A stretch of 64,000 nt of DNA, taken from Symbiodinium natans (Eukaryota; Sar; Dinophyceae; Suessiales; Symbiodiniaceae). The translations under genes were made by a program, and so were the position numbers. The notes under the pieces were generated by a model. That model did no database searches. It had not been told where the DNA came from and saw only the letters and a program-made list of their open reading frames with translations. Of this stretch, positions 21,504-33,960 are shown piece by piece. Positions within the stretch are counted from its first letter, which is position 1; the number at the start of each line of letters is the position of its first letter. The stretch is taken from positions 186,150 through 250,149 of the forward strand of contig CAJNDS010002419.1 in assembly GCA_905221605.1 (NCBI GenBank), in the 5' to 3' direction.

Positions 21504-24501
21504 ATGGCGATTGAGCTAGAGACCTTTATCGGTTCCTGGAAGGCTGCTATTGAACGCGAGTTGCCAACGCTGACTTTTCCTGTGCATCTGAAAGGATTCT
21601 TTGGGCAATGAAGTCGCTGTGAAGCGCGCCAAAAGTAGAAGTCGAGGAGGACCGCCTGAGCCTTACTTGCCCGGTTCGGTGACCGACTCAAGGCTTGATT
21701 CAAGATGGCATAGCATAGGGTGGCAGAGCAACTGAGAGGGGTTTCGCCCAGGTTGAATGTCCTCCTCTCCAACCCACGCAGTAGCCATGCGCTCAGCAGG
21801 GCAGATGAATTTGCTTAGAAGCTGTGTTCGCAGTTGGAAGATGCGCGGTGCGTGAAGGCAGGCCACCTATCAAGTTGGATGTGAAATCTGTTGGACAAGG
21901 GCAGTTTGCATGCGGTCGGCAGCCTACTGTAGACGAGTCCTGTGATCTGCGTGGCATCTGCGGAGTCTTTTTGAAGGCCACTACGACCTGGACTTGGAGC
22001 ACAGCTCTGAGGACCGTCAGACGCCTAGCACACAGCACACCATGTGGCCCATGTCTGTGCATGAATATGTGGCCATCCCTGAAGCCCCAAACCTCCCCGA
22101 ACCCTGGGTTCCCACACTCCTGACACTCCTGATACAGGCAGAACTGCAAGCCTTCAGGTAGATCCCACGACTGAACCCAAAAACCAAAAGACGCGGCATG
22201 AAGCTTCAAGCCTAGCGCCAAGAGCGGCAGCTGCAGCAGCAGGCCAGACAGCCCAACATTCACACGAAGTTTTTCCAGGAACAACACGAGATCTGCGATG
22301 TTTGAAGAGCTTTCCGTCGTTGTGGCACAGCGTGGTCTGAAGCGGAAGTTTGGAGGAGGGCTTCGAAGTAATTGATTGACCAGGCCAAAGGCCTTAAAAG
22401 GCTTCTGCGAAGGATTGAAGGTTCTGAGCAGATCCAGGGCTTCAATGGGGCCAAATGCACGTGCAGGGGACATGGAACATGTGTTCCATGACCATCTCAC
22501 ATCACTGTTGTATCTTCGGTCGGAGGTGGCCACCCCATCTACAGCTGCTTAAAATGCTTAAATGTGATGTTGGCAGTAGCATAGCGCCAGCCTCGCGCTG
22601 GCACTTAGATCCTTCGGACGAAAGCTGAGAGTTTAGAGTGAGGTTTTCGCAGGGCAGGATGAGAGCGAGAGCCGAGAGCCAGATCCGAGGTCAAGAGCCC
22701 GAATTGGGAGCGTGCATTGAGAGCAGAATATTCCTGGACTTGGGTTTTCGAAGCAGGCTCTCTTCCGCAGGTCCAAACTGTGCATGTTTGGCAAGTCCAC
22801 ATGAACATATTTGTGCGAGTATGCTAGTTTTCCAGGCCTTTTTTTCTGGGGATGCACTTTTGAGTTTTCCGTTTGAGAGTCTCCGGGATCAAGAACGCGA
22901 AGTTGTTTGAGATCAAGGATCTAAACTATTTCGAGGAAGAAAGCAGGAAGGAATGGAAGCAGGCAGGAAGTATGGAAGAAGGGGAAAGAAGCAAGAGAAA
23001 GGAAAGGAAAGGAAAGAAAAGGAGAAAAGGAACGGAAGGCCCGCCCTAACTCCCCCACCACGAACCCTCAACCCTCAACCGTCAAAAAAGCAGCGCAGCT
23101 AGCCCCAGGTTTCTTGCAAGCCCGTCCTACAAGAAAAGTGTTTACAAATGGGGTGCGCTGCACCCCCCCCGGACCTTTCTACCTTTGAAAGCCGGGCAAG
23201 CTCGGGGTTAAGAATTTCGTGCTCGAGAGGCATCGCTGCAAGTACCGACCGAGCATTGTGTTTGCAAGTGCGGGAGGGGTTCCTTTGCCCCGTGGGAGGT
23301 GCCCCAGCTAAAGCTCGATTGTGCCTGTATGCCTTGAGTGGTGCTGGTCCATACGCCCCGAGATCCTTATTTGTTTGATCCGTTTTGGCTGAAATAGGAC
23401 AAGTTGGTTTGATCTTAGAACAAGCTTTTGGATCCCTTGTGCTTGTATGGGAGGTTATCTCTTGCTTTGGACGAGGGCCGTCCCGCATTTTGACAACTGG
23501 CCATAGGTGTCGGCTTTCGAGAGCTTTCCACCTCTTTTGATGTTTGCGGACATGAGTATCTGTGGGCGTCGCCCTGCCATTTTAGGGCATGAAGTCTTCA
23601 GAATCTGGCCTGAGAAGCCTTTGTAGATTCACACACAATCATTCCATCTCATGGTGTCACCGCTCGATGCATGACAGCCAGTTTGAGTATGTACCTTGGT
23701 CCGCGCCCAGGTATTGTTTGGGTCGACCGAAAGAATGCACGCAAGACGTCCACATGGGAGCGGGTGGAACGTGCCTTGCTTGCAACGCATCACCGCCAGA
23801 GCTTTGCAAGTTGAAACGCTGATTATAAGCATGGACTTTGTAGGTGACCTGCGCCATGACAGCCGCAGCCCAAGCCGCAGCCGGAGTCGCAGCCGGAGCC
23901 GGCATGCGGGCGGCTCGGGTGTGTCTCGGGGCGGCATGGGCGGCGCAGTGGCATGTCGTGACTGGTGCCATGCAGTGATTGCCTCACGAGTTTGATTGTT
24001 CTGGAGTCGCGGCGTTTTTGACCTACGTCTGCTGTTGCACTGTCACTGCCGTAGCGCCGAGGCTCGATCAGGCGTTGGCGGTGCTGGCGGCGGATGCGCA
24101 CGGCTCCGGGCTCGGCATGGCTCTGCTCAAAAAACCCTGCGCTGTGCATCTGCAGACAATAAGGACTCCACCTCCCGGGTATGGCTTACCCGGCCCTGGC
24201 TTGCCTCCTCCTGCACAGGACTCAGCCTGTGCAGACCCTCTCCGCGCCAACGCAAACTTGCAAGAGCCGCAGCTGTAGTCACTGTAGTCACACAACCTCA
24301 GCCCCTCTGCTGGACACGTTGTCCGCTTCAAAATTGCGAGATCAAGAGACAAACATGTCTATCATGGGTCGGAACAATCATCTCTGAAGTGAAGATGACT
24401 GAAGCCACTGAAGCGACGAAGCTCAGGCCATGTACTGGGCTCCGCCGCCGCCCTTGGCACCTGGATGGGCTCCAGAGCCGTCGCGGTTCGTCAGCACCTG
24501 A
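21504..24501 (+). CDS. unidentified gene with RS-rich and proline-rich C-terminus, copy 1
   Basis: Pieces shared in the same order with 25158-27650 define this gene: 21504-21543 (MAIELETFIGSWK, then GC donor), about 21590-21660 (DSLGNEVAVKRAKSRSRGG), about 21750-21790 (LNVLLSNPRSS), about 21978-22030 (GHYDLDLEHSSEDR), about 23711-23800 (GIVWVDRKNARKTSTWERV) and 23842-23960 (DSRSPSRSRSRSRSRHAGGS). Two further segments look like the C-terminal end: about 24166-24235 (TPPPGYGLPGPGLPPPAQ) and 24435-24501 (QAMYWAPPPPLAPGWAPEPS, ending in TGA). An RS repeat followed by a proline-rich tail suggests an RNA-processing or nuclear-speckle protein, but no RNA-binding domain was seen, so function is inference. 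Exon limits are approximate. A purine-rich GGAAR tract lies at about 22930-23035 inside the span. Confidence 0.5.
22930..23035. repeat. purine-rich GGAAA/GGAAG tract
   Basis: About 100 bases almost without pyrimidines on this strand, built from GGAAG, GGAAAG and AAGAAAGG variants. It probably lies in an intron of copy 1. Confidence 0.7.
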
Positions 24502-25145
24502 GCGATGAATGAGGAGCATCCGAAGGAATACCAGGAATGCCGTGTTTTTTTTTTGTTTTTGGTGTTGATTGAAGCCTCGCTTTGAGCATCGGAGGCCGCC
24601 GCCGCCCCAACCCCGGGTGCCTGGGTGCCCCCAACTGGGTGCCGCCCTCCCGGCTGAGGCTTTTTAAGTGAGAGATTGGGGGCTTTCTAGGACCTTAGGA
24701 CCTTAGGATGTAAGTTGATCGACGACGAGCCCTCCGCGCTGGGAAAGGAGATGAAAGGAGCTCCCCGAGCCCAGCCAGACTCTGCACTCGGGCAGGGCGT
24801 GTGCATCTCCATGCGATAGAAAATGGACCGTGCTCGCTGTGGCTGCTGCGGACAACGGGACATATTCCTGCCATTTCCCACTCGTCCCTTTGGAACGCCA
24901 TCTCGCCGTTGTTCTTTATGGGCTTCCTCAAGCGTGCTTTCACAAGCAAACCAGCCCAAGCCTAGCAGCAGCCTCTTGACGAGTTCAGCACTTGTTGTCT
25001 CTCTGACTTCTCAGTCTGAACACCGCCTGAGTATGCAAACTGTGGATGCATCTGTCAGCAGCAGTGCTGGTACAGCAGCAAACTAGCCATAGCTGCTTTA
25101 TGCACCTTAGCAGCAAAGTTGCGTCCAGTGTATGGCAGCGAGCCA
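24502..25145. other. spacer between the two RS-gene copies
   Basis: Contains a T8GT5 run near 24546 and a C-rich block near 24600. No domain was recognised; one open frame at 24823-25086 is serine-rich and unconvincing. Confidence 0.3.
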
Positions 25146-25157
25146 GCATTGGCCAAC

Positions 25158-27655
25158 ATGACCATCGAGCTTGAGACATTTCTGGGGGACTGGAAGGCAC
25201 GTAGAGGCGAAAAACAAGCTCAAGCAGCAATCGTACTTGCAATCACAGGACTCCTTGGGAAATGATGTGACGGTGGAGTGGTCAAAGCCTGGCAGCCGTG
25301 GTGGGCAGTATTGCCCCCAGAATCGAAATGCACGTGCCTTTTGAGCACCCGAAGCAGAAGTTGTTGTTGAGCTGCGTGTCCATGACGCCAGGTTGAACGT
25401 GTTTCTCTCCAAGCCACGAAGTAGCCGGAAGCCAAGCAAAGAAGTCTTCAAGGCTTCGCGGAAGGAGCGCATGCCCAGGGCCAGATGTGGCCATTTCCTC
25501 TGCTGTCTAGAACTTCTTCCGTAGTCCCTTCTTCCTTGTTTCCATCGGAGAACTTAACCCCTCTGCTCCTTCGCCACATTTTAGTGCTGCTATATCTTGC
25601 CAGGCACTGACCTTCCCTTCCAAAAATGCAGTATCTGGCATTGATGGAAGTGATGGCATGTGAATGCACGAGCGAAAGTGCTCCGGGACTTCAGGCAGAC
25701 ACACCCCCGTTCCAAAAGCAAGCGCTTTTGTGATGCAGCTGGAGCAAGGCTACCCATGTTTACCCGCACATCCGGAATGCATAAACTTTGGCATAAACAC
25801 ATGTTCATGCTTAATCGTGGCATGATGATGGCGCCGTTTGTAATTTTTGGTTGCAATGTGGCACCAGATGTTCTCATGACTCAAGGCGGTGAAGTGTGAC
25901 ATGCGCGACTTGTATACTATGCTAGGAAAATTCCCTGCCTTGTAGTGGCCACGGACCTTTGCGTCCACGGATGGTGGTCCTCTGGTGCTTCAACAGTAGA
26001 GGAAAGGGCACTATGGGCACTTCACCTCCTCTTGCATGATTTGGATGGAAGAAGCTGGACATTGACGTGGGCTTTGGCATGGCTTTGGCTCGGAGACCTT
26101 CAAGAGATTTCAACAATCTTCAACATTCCTCTTGCACTACCATGCAAGACCAGCTGTCAGCTGCCTAAGCGGTGCTGACTCGGCTCTCCAGTCGCCCTTC
26201 GCTCTCTGAGTTCTACGTCTTGCTTACATTGTGTTTAGAGGCTCTGCAGATCTCTGCAGTGAATTCACGGGACAACAGGGCACCTTCCGGAAGTCCCAGA
26301 GGACATACAGTGGAAAAATGGAGAGTAGCCTGCCTAAGAGCGCACGATATAAGTAGCTTGCTACAGCCGACCACCATGGGGGCGAAAATGCGGTGTTGAG
26401 CACTTCGAAGAGCACCCCTAGATGCCTAAATCCAAAAAACCCGAAAACGATGGAGCCTCTTGGAGCCTGCAATTCGCACAGCGAAGGCAGCAATGCATGC
26501 AATATCATGCAATGCACGGTTCAGAACGTAGAGACGCTCCGTCAGCTGCCACCTGCGGTGTGTCCTCTGCCTTCCGCAATTCCCTTAAGTAGCCACCTGA
26601 AGGGCCTGAAGGGTTGCCGACAGTTGCCGAGGGTTGCCGAGGGTTGCCGCAGGTGTTCTCACTCTGGGTTGGAGGTGGAGAGTAGTGTAGTCAGATGTCA
26701 CCAGGGTCGGGAATCCATTTCAACATATCTGTGTTCGTGCTAGTTCCGGCGCCACGATTCAATGTTATGCATGACTGCGCAGCTGCCGATACCTTTTTTG
26801 CCGAGCCACGGATCAGTGTTGAACATGGCATGGATGTAGCCTGTCATGGGGAGCTTGCCCGCTCCAGCCAGGCCTTGAACCGCAAATGAGCTCAAGTTGC
26901 CAACCGATCAGGGGAGTATTAGATGAGCTTAGTGATGCTTAGTGATGCTTAGTCTGGCTTAGTGATTCTCGATGAGTTTAGTCTAGTTTAGTGTAGGGCT
27001 TGGTGGAGCAGATCGTGTGTTTCCCGAGGCCGGGATCCAATCCGCTTGGACGTGAAGTCTGTGGGGCGTGGCCGTTTCGTTTGCGGTCGCGGGCTTATGC
27101 TCCAAACGGACAAGACGTCACTTGTCAAGAGCAAAATAAGGAATTCAAACAAAGTAATGTAAATACAAATATAAATATAAATATAAATATAAATATAAAT
27201 ATAAATATAAATATAAATATAAATATAAATAAATATAAATATAAATATAAATATAAATATAAATATAAATATAAATAAATATATATATATATATATATAT
27301 TATGTATTCACATGTTAAAACTGTCTGAGCTCAGAGAGAATGCTCTGCTCTCTGCTGAGGCCACTATGACTTGGACTTGGATGAATCATCTGAGGATCGC
27401 CGGCCTCTCAGGAGAATCTGTACGTGCCTCCCACAGTCAGTGCAGAGAGTAGATTGCGTGCGCGCTCTTGGTGAGCCGATTCGAGGTATCGTTTGGGCAG
27501 ACTGCCGAAATCGTGGCAAGACGTCAGTGTGGAAGCGTCTCTCGACAGCACACAGAAACCACGGCATGCTGGGCAGTGACTTAGTGAGCTGAGCTGAGCC
27601 GAGCAGCAGGCCGTGGCCGCCATGCTAGCCGGAGTCGAAGTCGCGGTCGAAATGC
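25158..27655 (+). CDS. unidentified RS-rich gene, copy 2 (probably incomplete)
   Basis: Collinear with copy 1: 25158-25196 (MTIELETFLGDWK then GC donor), about 25222-25310 (QDSLGNDVTVEWSKPGSRGG), about 25358-25450 (VVVELRVHDARLNVFLSKPR, then SSRKPSKEVFK and a GC donor), 27362-27590 (GHYDLDLDESSEDRRPLRR ... GIVWADCRNRGKTSVWKRL in one frame) and about 27612-27655 (GRHASRSRSRGRN). The proline-rich tail of copy 1 is not found after 27.66 kb, so copy 2 may be truncated. The gap 25450-27360 carries no other recognised exon; it includes simple repeats. Function unknown. Confidence 0.45.
26580..26660 (+). repeat. GAGGGTTGCC minisatellite
   Basis: Four imperfect copies of a roughly 10-base GGGTTGCCGA unit at about 26609-26655. 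Confidence 0.6.
26920..27000 (+). repeat. GATGCTTAGT-type minisatellite
   Basis: Imperfect 10-11 base units built around CTTAGTGATG and GTTTAGT, about seven copies. Confidence 0.6.
27155..27302. repeat. (ATAAAT)n followed by (AT)n microsatellite
   Basis: About 125 bases of ATAAAT hexamers with one or two slips, then about 20 bases of AT. Confidence 0.95.
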
Positions 27656-27659
27656 TTGG

Positions 27660-29370
27660 ACCCTGGCGCACGCCAGTGTTTTTTTTTGTGCCTGCATACA
27701 AACGACAGGCCACAGAAATGCGACGCAAGTGCACCCGCACGCCCTGGCAGATGCGTCATGCGCTGCACAAAACCCCTAAACCTCAAGCCATCTCAAGCCC
27801 CAAACCTCCTAAGTTTTCGAAATGTCTTCCTAAATGTCTGGACCATGGACAGCCAAGGGCATCCCTCGGGTGAAAGTTGTGCCTGCTCTGGAAGCGCCAG
27901 CTTCCGGGTTGCCTCCTTAGAGTGCGCTTTCCTCCCTTTCACCGCATTCACTGCTTTCACCGCTCTTTCACCGCGCTCACCATTGCTTGGTAAGGACATG
28001 GTCATCAGGGTATGGCCTGCCATCTCCAGCCGGCCTCCTACTCTTCGGGTCTTTGGGTGCAGTCGGTCTGCAATCATAAGCCTTAGGCAGCCTACTGGGC
28101 GCAAGCATCCCCCACTTGGCCGGAGCCTCGCTCGGCCCCGCGCCCAACGTGGGAGTGGGGGTACTGCTGCGGCTGCCACGGTTTCTGAAGCAGGGGTATT
28201 GTGTTTTGTTTTCCATGCTTGGCTGTTTTCTAGAGCCAGTGCTGTAAATTACAGCATTTCGAGGCTCCAAACATTGTAAAATTCGGCACTCACAGCATGT
28301 CGGCCTACTCGCAGGCTTCAAACAGTCTGAGTGTTAGAAAGACAGAGCGGAAGAAAGAGAGAACGTTGAACGAACAGAACGAAGACAGAACTGACAGAAC
28401 AACATTTGTCGAAAGAAATAACGACAGAAAGAATGTCGCCTCCACCCCAAGCTCAAGCTAAGCAACCAAGCCGTGGGTTTAAACGTGTTTCTCTGTTCAC
28501 AAGCAAGAGACGACGATGCAGAATGAGAAAGAATGGAATATCAACACATAAAGCCTAACAGGACATAATAGCAACGTTGCCTTTCAATCCAGAAAGGCTC
28601 GACAAGGCACAAAGGTGCAAAGCCCTAGTGCCGCAAAACCACCCCCCCCCCCTCCGACCCCCGCCCCATTTTCCTGTTGTCACCTTCTGAAGCCCGAAGC
28701 CCTTCAACATCCAACCTGCAGAAAGCTCTGGGAGGCCGCAGCCACAGGCACAACCCCCGGAGCTTGGGTACCGCCAAGCCAAGAACTTACAGGAGCTGTT
28801 TCGAGGGTTCTTAGGAATTCAAGGGGCATGTATGGCATGTGAGCTTGAGACGGGGGGCCCTTCTTTACATAAGATGCCAAGCAGCAGCACGCCGTAGGGC
28901 TTGCCAGTTCATGTGTAAAAGGAAGCTGAGGGCATTTGGACATTTTGGGGTTTTGGGTGTTCTGCTTTTTCTTGAGGTATGGAAGATGTCGAAAGTGCCA
29001 GCCAAACCGTGGCGCCACTGCCACTGGCACTGGACGCTGGCCGAGGGCTGAGCGGATGCGAGATTTCAGAACGAACTGGCCCGGGCTCCTTCCCCATCAG
29101 GTCCTCCACTGGAGGATGAAGGCGAACCCTCAGGCCCATTTTGTCATGGACGAGGGTTGGAGCAGTTTCTGCTTGCTGTTCACGTGGGCAGGCATCGTGA
29201 AGCCTGCCGCTGAGTGCATGTTTTCAACTTCCGATGTTTGGGTGATTTCTGATTCGGTCTTATGAGTCTTATGAGTGTCAGGCCTGTGGCACGAGCTGTG
29301 CCAGTAAAAGTTCTTCCGCCGCCTCCTTTGGTGGACCGTGCTTCAGAAGATGCGGCTGACTTCGCTTAAG
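27660..29370. other. gene-poor stretch
   Basis: Contains CCCTAAA-like fragments near 27773, a purine-rich AGACAGA/GAAAGA tract at about 28330-28440 and C-runs near 28640. No gene recognised. Confidence 0.35.
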
Positions 29371-29372
29371 TA

Positions 29373-29890
29373 GTGACTCCGAAGACCAGGACGAAATGGA
29401 GGAGTTCGACAAGTTGCTGCTACAAGGGGAGGCTCCGCAGGCTTGCAGTGCGATCGAGTCCAACAGTAGGTTTTGGCACCTGGCTGCTGCTGTGACAGGA
29501 AAGCAAGCAGAAGCCAGGCTGGGGAAGCGCACCTGGCAAAATCACATGGTTTCTCTCTGTGGCTCTTGCTATTGGACAAGCTTTCGCTTCCTGCAAGGCA
29601 TGGCTGCATTTGCTGCGCCGCCTGCGCCGCCTGCGCCGTCTGCTCCGCTCGCGCCGGCCGAGCCCACCGCGCCGGCCGCACCTGCTTCTCCGCCTGCGCC
29701 GGCCGCGTCGCCAGCACCGCCTGCGGCGGATGTTGCTCGCGATCGCGTCGAGACGGCGCGTCCAACTCTCAGTGTGAGGCAAGGCAAGGTGCAATGCTTG
29801 CGACGCTTGTCTGCTTGGCTTGTGCTTGCCTGCAGCCATCTTCTCAAGATGCGCTTTCGTAGTTTGCACATTGCCAGACATGCATATTAG
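29373..29890 (+). CDS. hypothetical exon with Pro/Ala-rich segment
   Basis: After an AG at 29371 the frame reads SDSEDQDEMEEFDKLLLQGE, an acidic coding-like start, and stays open to 29890 through a PPAP-repeat region (about 29611-29730) with strong GCGCCGCCTGC repetition. The low-complexity part could simply be a GC-rich repeat that happens to lack stops. No domain was recognised. An upstream piece ending ...VLPPPPLVDRASEDAADF (about 29305-29365) may belong to the same protein. Confidence 0.35.
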
Positions 29891-32200
29891 ATGTTGGAGG
29901 CAGGACGTTTCGGAGATTGCCAGATCAAGGCTTCTTTCTGCTCAAGTTAGGCAAGCTCAATTTTCATGCTGCGAGGCCGGCGTTTCTTGTGCTGCTCGGG
30001 TGTAGCCAAAGTACAGGCACGGAGGGCGGGTCGGGGGGGGGGTCGTGGTGGCATCCGCCGAGTTAATCAATATCACGCTGCAGAAGCGTGGCTCTAAGCG
30101 CAGGCCAAGTCATTGGCAAGTATCCGGATGCCGCCAGGCTCAACATTTCATGTCTCTTATCTTGGTTTCCTGTGCCAGCCAATGTAGGCACTGAAAGCTG
30201 GAATAGCAACGAAAAGGCAGCATACCATCAGCATACGGTGGCCAAGGTGCAATATGAGGCTTTGCGAGACGACCACTGTCTGGATCCAAACGGCACATCT
30301 GCTACCCTGTATTGTAGCACAACTGTGGGGCACGCCAGGCGGGAAATAGCACGTCCCATGGTGGGTCTAGCTCTTGGCTTTCCTGTCACATGGTTGAAGC
30401 AGGAAAGCTTGTGAAGAAGCTGGAGGCATCTCATATTGCACTGGCGTTCGCACTTTCCGCTAGCTAGCAAACATGGTCGTTGATTTTTGTTAGACTGTTA
30501 GTGACCACCAAGGCAAGTTTGACGACAAGATCACTGAGAGCAAACATGCATGCATCCAACAGTGCACGACGGAGGGCGACTCCTGTGTGGGAGCGTCTTG
30601 ACTTGGTGACGGACGTCCCTTTGCTGGTAGCTCTGTAGCCCTTTTTCCAAAGTTGCGCTTCAGGTGAGATGGCAAGCAGTGTTCAAGCACTGCACTATTC
30701 TCTATGGCACCTGCCAAGACTCCGATGACGGAGTCAACTTTCAGAGTGAGTACTGGAGGAAGCTGGTTCCCTCGGACTTTGTGTCCTTCTCAGTCATGAA
30801 ACATCACGAAATGTCATCATCCCTACAGCCGGACACCCTTAACATGAGACCCACAGCAAGTCGGACCAAGGACATTCCGAATGTTGGCGCTTCGACCTGT
30901 AATGGGACGATGCTAACGTGTAGCGAGGATGGCACAGACCCTTGGCCAAAATTGAGACGTGAGCACGGCACAGTGCTTGAAGTCGGTCCTGCGCATTGCG
31001 CAAGTAAGGACCCGTGCGAGGCTTTCGATGGTTGCCTCAAAATGTATCATGGCTGCGGAGGGAAGCTGGTCCAATGTAGCCTGGATGCCCCTTAGCAAGC
31101 ATCAGGCTCTTGCTTGCAATGCACGCGCACACGCACACGCACGCGGACATGCACGCTGGCCGCTCACACACGCTCACACACGCACACGCTCGCGCGCACG
31201 TGCGCAAGTGCGCACACACGCAAACGCGTAAATACGCGCACAGGCGCGCACCCGCACACGCGCACACGCCTGCACGCACACACAAGCTTACATCCCGCAT
31301 GCGCGCACAAGCGCGCACACGCACACCAGCGCCTGCGCTCACACGCCCATAGGCGCACGCGTGCACGTACGCACGCACACGAGCGCGCACACGCTCACGC
31401 ACACACGCCCGCACTCTGGCAGCCTCTCCGTGATCTTTGTGCATTCAGATGGCAGGTTTCCGGCGTCTGCAAGGGCAGCGTGCAGTGCCACCAGCCCTGT
31501 GCTGCCGCCGCACAAGATTGCATGAGCGTGCATGAGCAGTGCAGAATTGTAGTATATGATAGTGCATGACCAGTCACAGCCAGTTTTGTGGAAGCCTCAT
31601 GCTGTCCACATGCCGCAGGTGCTGGTCATCTGCGGAGAGGCAAAGTAGACTGCAGAGAGCTTGATAGAGCCTCATGCCTGCACAGCGCCCTGCCTGCATC
31701 TCTTGGGCAAGTTTTGGCGGTCACAGCTGTAGGACATGCACTCAGTACACACTGCATCTCGCACCTGAGCTTGGTAAGGCTTTGTCCGCAGAGGCGACAG
31801 GCTGGGCGAGGAGTGTATGCTGGTTGACGAGAGGAGCTGCATGGCGAGGAGAACATGTGGGACACTGGGCTGCTGCAGTACTAAGCTGTAACAGCTGCAA
31901 GACCCCCTTGCTGCGCCTTCACTGCTTGCATGCAAGAATTATGATTTTCTTGCTGCAGTGGCATGTGCCATGAATGAATTGCAGTCTAAGGGTGATCTAT
32001 GAATGACGTGCACTGAGTTTTGAGGAGAGGAACCTGCTTGTACATAAGTGACACTTGCTGGAGCATGTGTATCCCCACACAGCTCCATGTTGCCACTCGC
32101 AGTCTCCAGATGCGTGATGCGCAAGGGCGCCGAATGAAGTCACATGTCATTGCCTCACACAGCTGCTTACGCCCAAAAAGCAACAGGGGCACTGTAGTTG
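29891..32200. other. gene-poor stretch
   Basis: Holds a 143-codon open frame at 30664-31095 with no recognised domain and the CA/CG repeat listed separately. Nothing else supported. Confidence 0.3.
31115..31420. repeat. alternating purine-pyrimidine ACAC/GCGC repeat
   Basis: About 300 bases of imperfect CACACG/CGCACA units. Long alternating purine-pyrimidine DNA of this kind can adopt the Z form; open frames across it on both strands are artefacts. Confidence 0.85.
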
Positions 32201-32204
32201 TCGC

Positions 32205-33235
32205 ATGGAATGCCAGCTGACACAAGCACTCGTTTGTCTTTTGAATCAGGAATGGCTTGAGGAAAAATGCTTCGAATTGTACTGCTGCCCAGGTGCTGCC
32301 ACCTCCAGCAAGCCTCTGTTGCAGAAAGTGAAGCAGGAGCATATTGAGAAGGTGGAGGTTGTGTGCGAGCAGGTTCTGGTGGACCCTTACCTGGAGACTC
32401 CAGTATCAGACTCCGCCTTATCTGTGGAAGTCCTGAGCCAGCCACTTCCTGCCAAGGCTGCGAAGCAGCCAATTGCAAAGCGTCGAACTCGACCTGCTTC
32501 CAAGAAAGCCATAGTTAAGGTGCCACCACCCGTCCCAAGATTCGGCGCAACAACGCCTGCCGGACTTCCAGGTGCTGTCCCAGAGCTACCGGGGCCGATG
32601 CTATCCCAGAAGGAGAGAGACAGAAAGCTGCAAGAAATCAAGCAGCTCCTTGAGCAGCAAACATCAGACCTGGCCCCGATTCCTCCTCCGCCACTGCTCA
32701 CAACAGCACCGCCGTCAACACCCTTGACCCCACCCACCCCTTTGACGCCCATGACGCCTGCCACGCCCATGACGCCACCGACGCCCACAACGCCCACAAC
32801 GCCCATGAGGCCCATGACGCCCATGACACCCATGACACCCGTGGCTTCCTCCGTACCCAAGGATGCTGTGCGTTGCATTAGCTGATTTTCCGCTATGTTT
32901 CAATATGTTTTAGGATGTTCTAAGCCTCATCTGGCGGTGTGCATTCCCTTATCCGAGATGAACTCAGGATGCTGCTGAGCGACGTTTCGCGGCCTACTCC
33001 CAGCTGCTCCTGGGAGACGATGCCGATGACGCAGAGGAGCTTGGAAGTCAGGCTGTGCCTTGTGCCGATGTTGGTCGTAAATCTGACAGGCGCCATGGAA
33101 GCGCCAGGGCAAGCGACGCCGCGCGGACCTGTGAGCTCAGCGTCCAAAGAGGGCGCAGCGGGCAGAGACAAGGCGGACCCGGCAAGGGGTTCGCTGAAAG
33201 CCTCTCAGCCTGCAGTGGAAAAAGGCTTCTCGTGA
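32205..33235 (+). CDS. hypothetical protein with Thr/Pro-Met repeat
   Basis: An open frame to 32885 shows coding character from about 32290: basic patch KRRTRPASKKAIVKVP, then PGPMLSQKERDRKLQEIKQ, a coiled-coil-like segment, followed by a long Thr-Pro-Met region (TPMTPATPMTP-type) encoded by a 9-bp ACGCCCATG minisatellite at about 32715-32845. The frame probably splices before its stop: after an AG at about 32928 a further segment (GGVHSLIRDELRMLLSDVSR) continues to a TGA at 33233-33235. No known domain was seen. The combination of a short charged helix with a repetitive tail resembles a linker or scaffold protein, which is only a guess. Upstream exons were not identified. Confidence 0.5.
32715..32845 (+). 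repeat. 9-bp coding minisatellite ACGCCCATG
   Basis: About 13 imperfect 9-base units encoding Thr-Pro-Met/Thr, inside the protein at 32205-33235. Confidence 0.85.
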
Positions 33236-33499
33236 AGTGGCTGTACATTTCTCACCTCCGCAGTTGATCGAGCTAGAGCATAAACGTTATGTAAAGCGAC
33301 ATTTCAAAGGCAAAGTACCAAGGCATGCCTGACACTAACATGAGATAGTGCGAGCATGATAAGTACAGAGCATGATAACTACATACATTGTCATGCATAC
33401 GTTGAACAGTCGTTGACCACCCCCGCCACAACTACAACGACGACTACTAGTACCACGACTGCCCACCATTTCGAAGACTGAAACCGCTACCACAGCCAC

Positions 33500-33685
33500 G
33501 ACGACCACCACCAGCACACCACGAGCACCACCACCACCACCGCCGCCGCCGCCGCCGCCACCACCACCACCACCACCACCACCACCACCACCACCACCCC
33601 GACCACCACTGCCACTACCTCGACCACCAACGCCGCCAACTACTCCGCTGCTGCCGCCACCGCCACCGCCGCCACCGCCACAACC
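33500..33685. repeat. (CCA)n/(CCG)n microsatellite
   Basis: About 180 bases of CCACCA with CCGCCG islands. The poly-Gly minus-strand frame over it is an artefact. Confidence 0.9.
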
Positions 33686-33789
33686 GACCGGCCTCCGTGG
33701 CCCGGCCTCCGTGGCCTGGCCTCTGTGGCCCAGCCTCCACTTGTCGCGCATCTTTGGGCAGTGGTTTCTGTGGCATCCTTTAGCTTTCC

Positions 33790-33960
33790 GTGTCTCTCCT
33801 GCAGTTCTCCCACGCGTTGTTGCTGCCCGTGCTGTTCCCTGTCTGGTCCCCAGCGTCGTCCCGAGCATCGTCCCCCATGTTAGCCCGTATTCCCCGTCCT
33901 GTCCCCCTTGTTGTCGCCCGTGTTGTCCACATTGTGTTGTCCCGCGTTGTCAGATTTTTC
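33790..33960. repeat. C/T-rich GTCCC/GTTGTC repeat
   Basis: Imperfect repeats of TGTCCCC, GTCGTCCC and GTTGTC with few purines other than G. Confidence 0.6.

Noticed and set aside
31037-31569. His/Thr/Ala- and Cys/Arg/Val-rich frames on both strands
   Set aside because: Translations of the alternating CACACG repeat.
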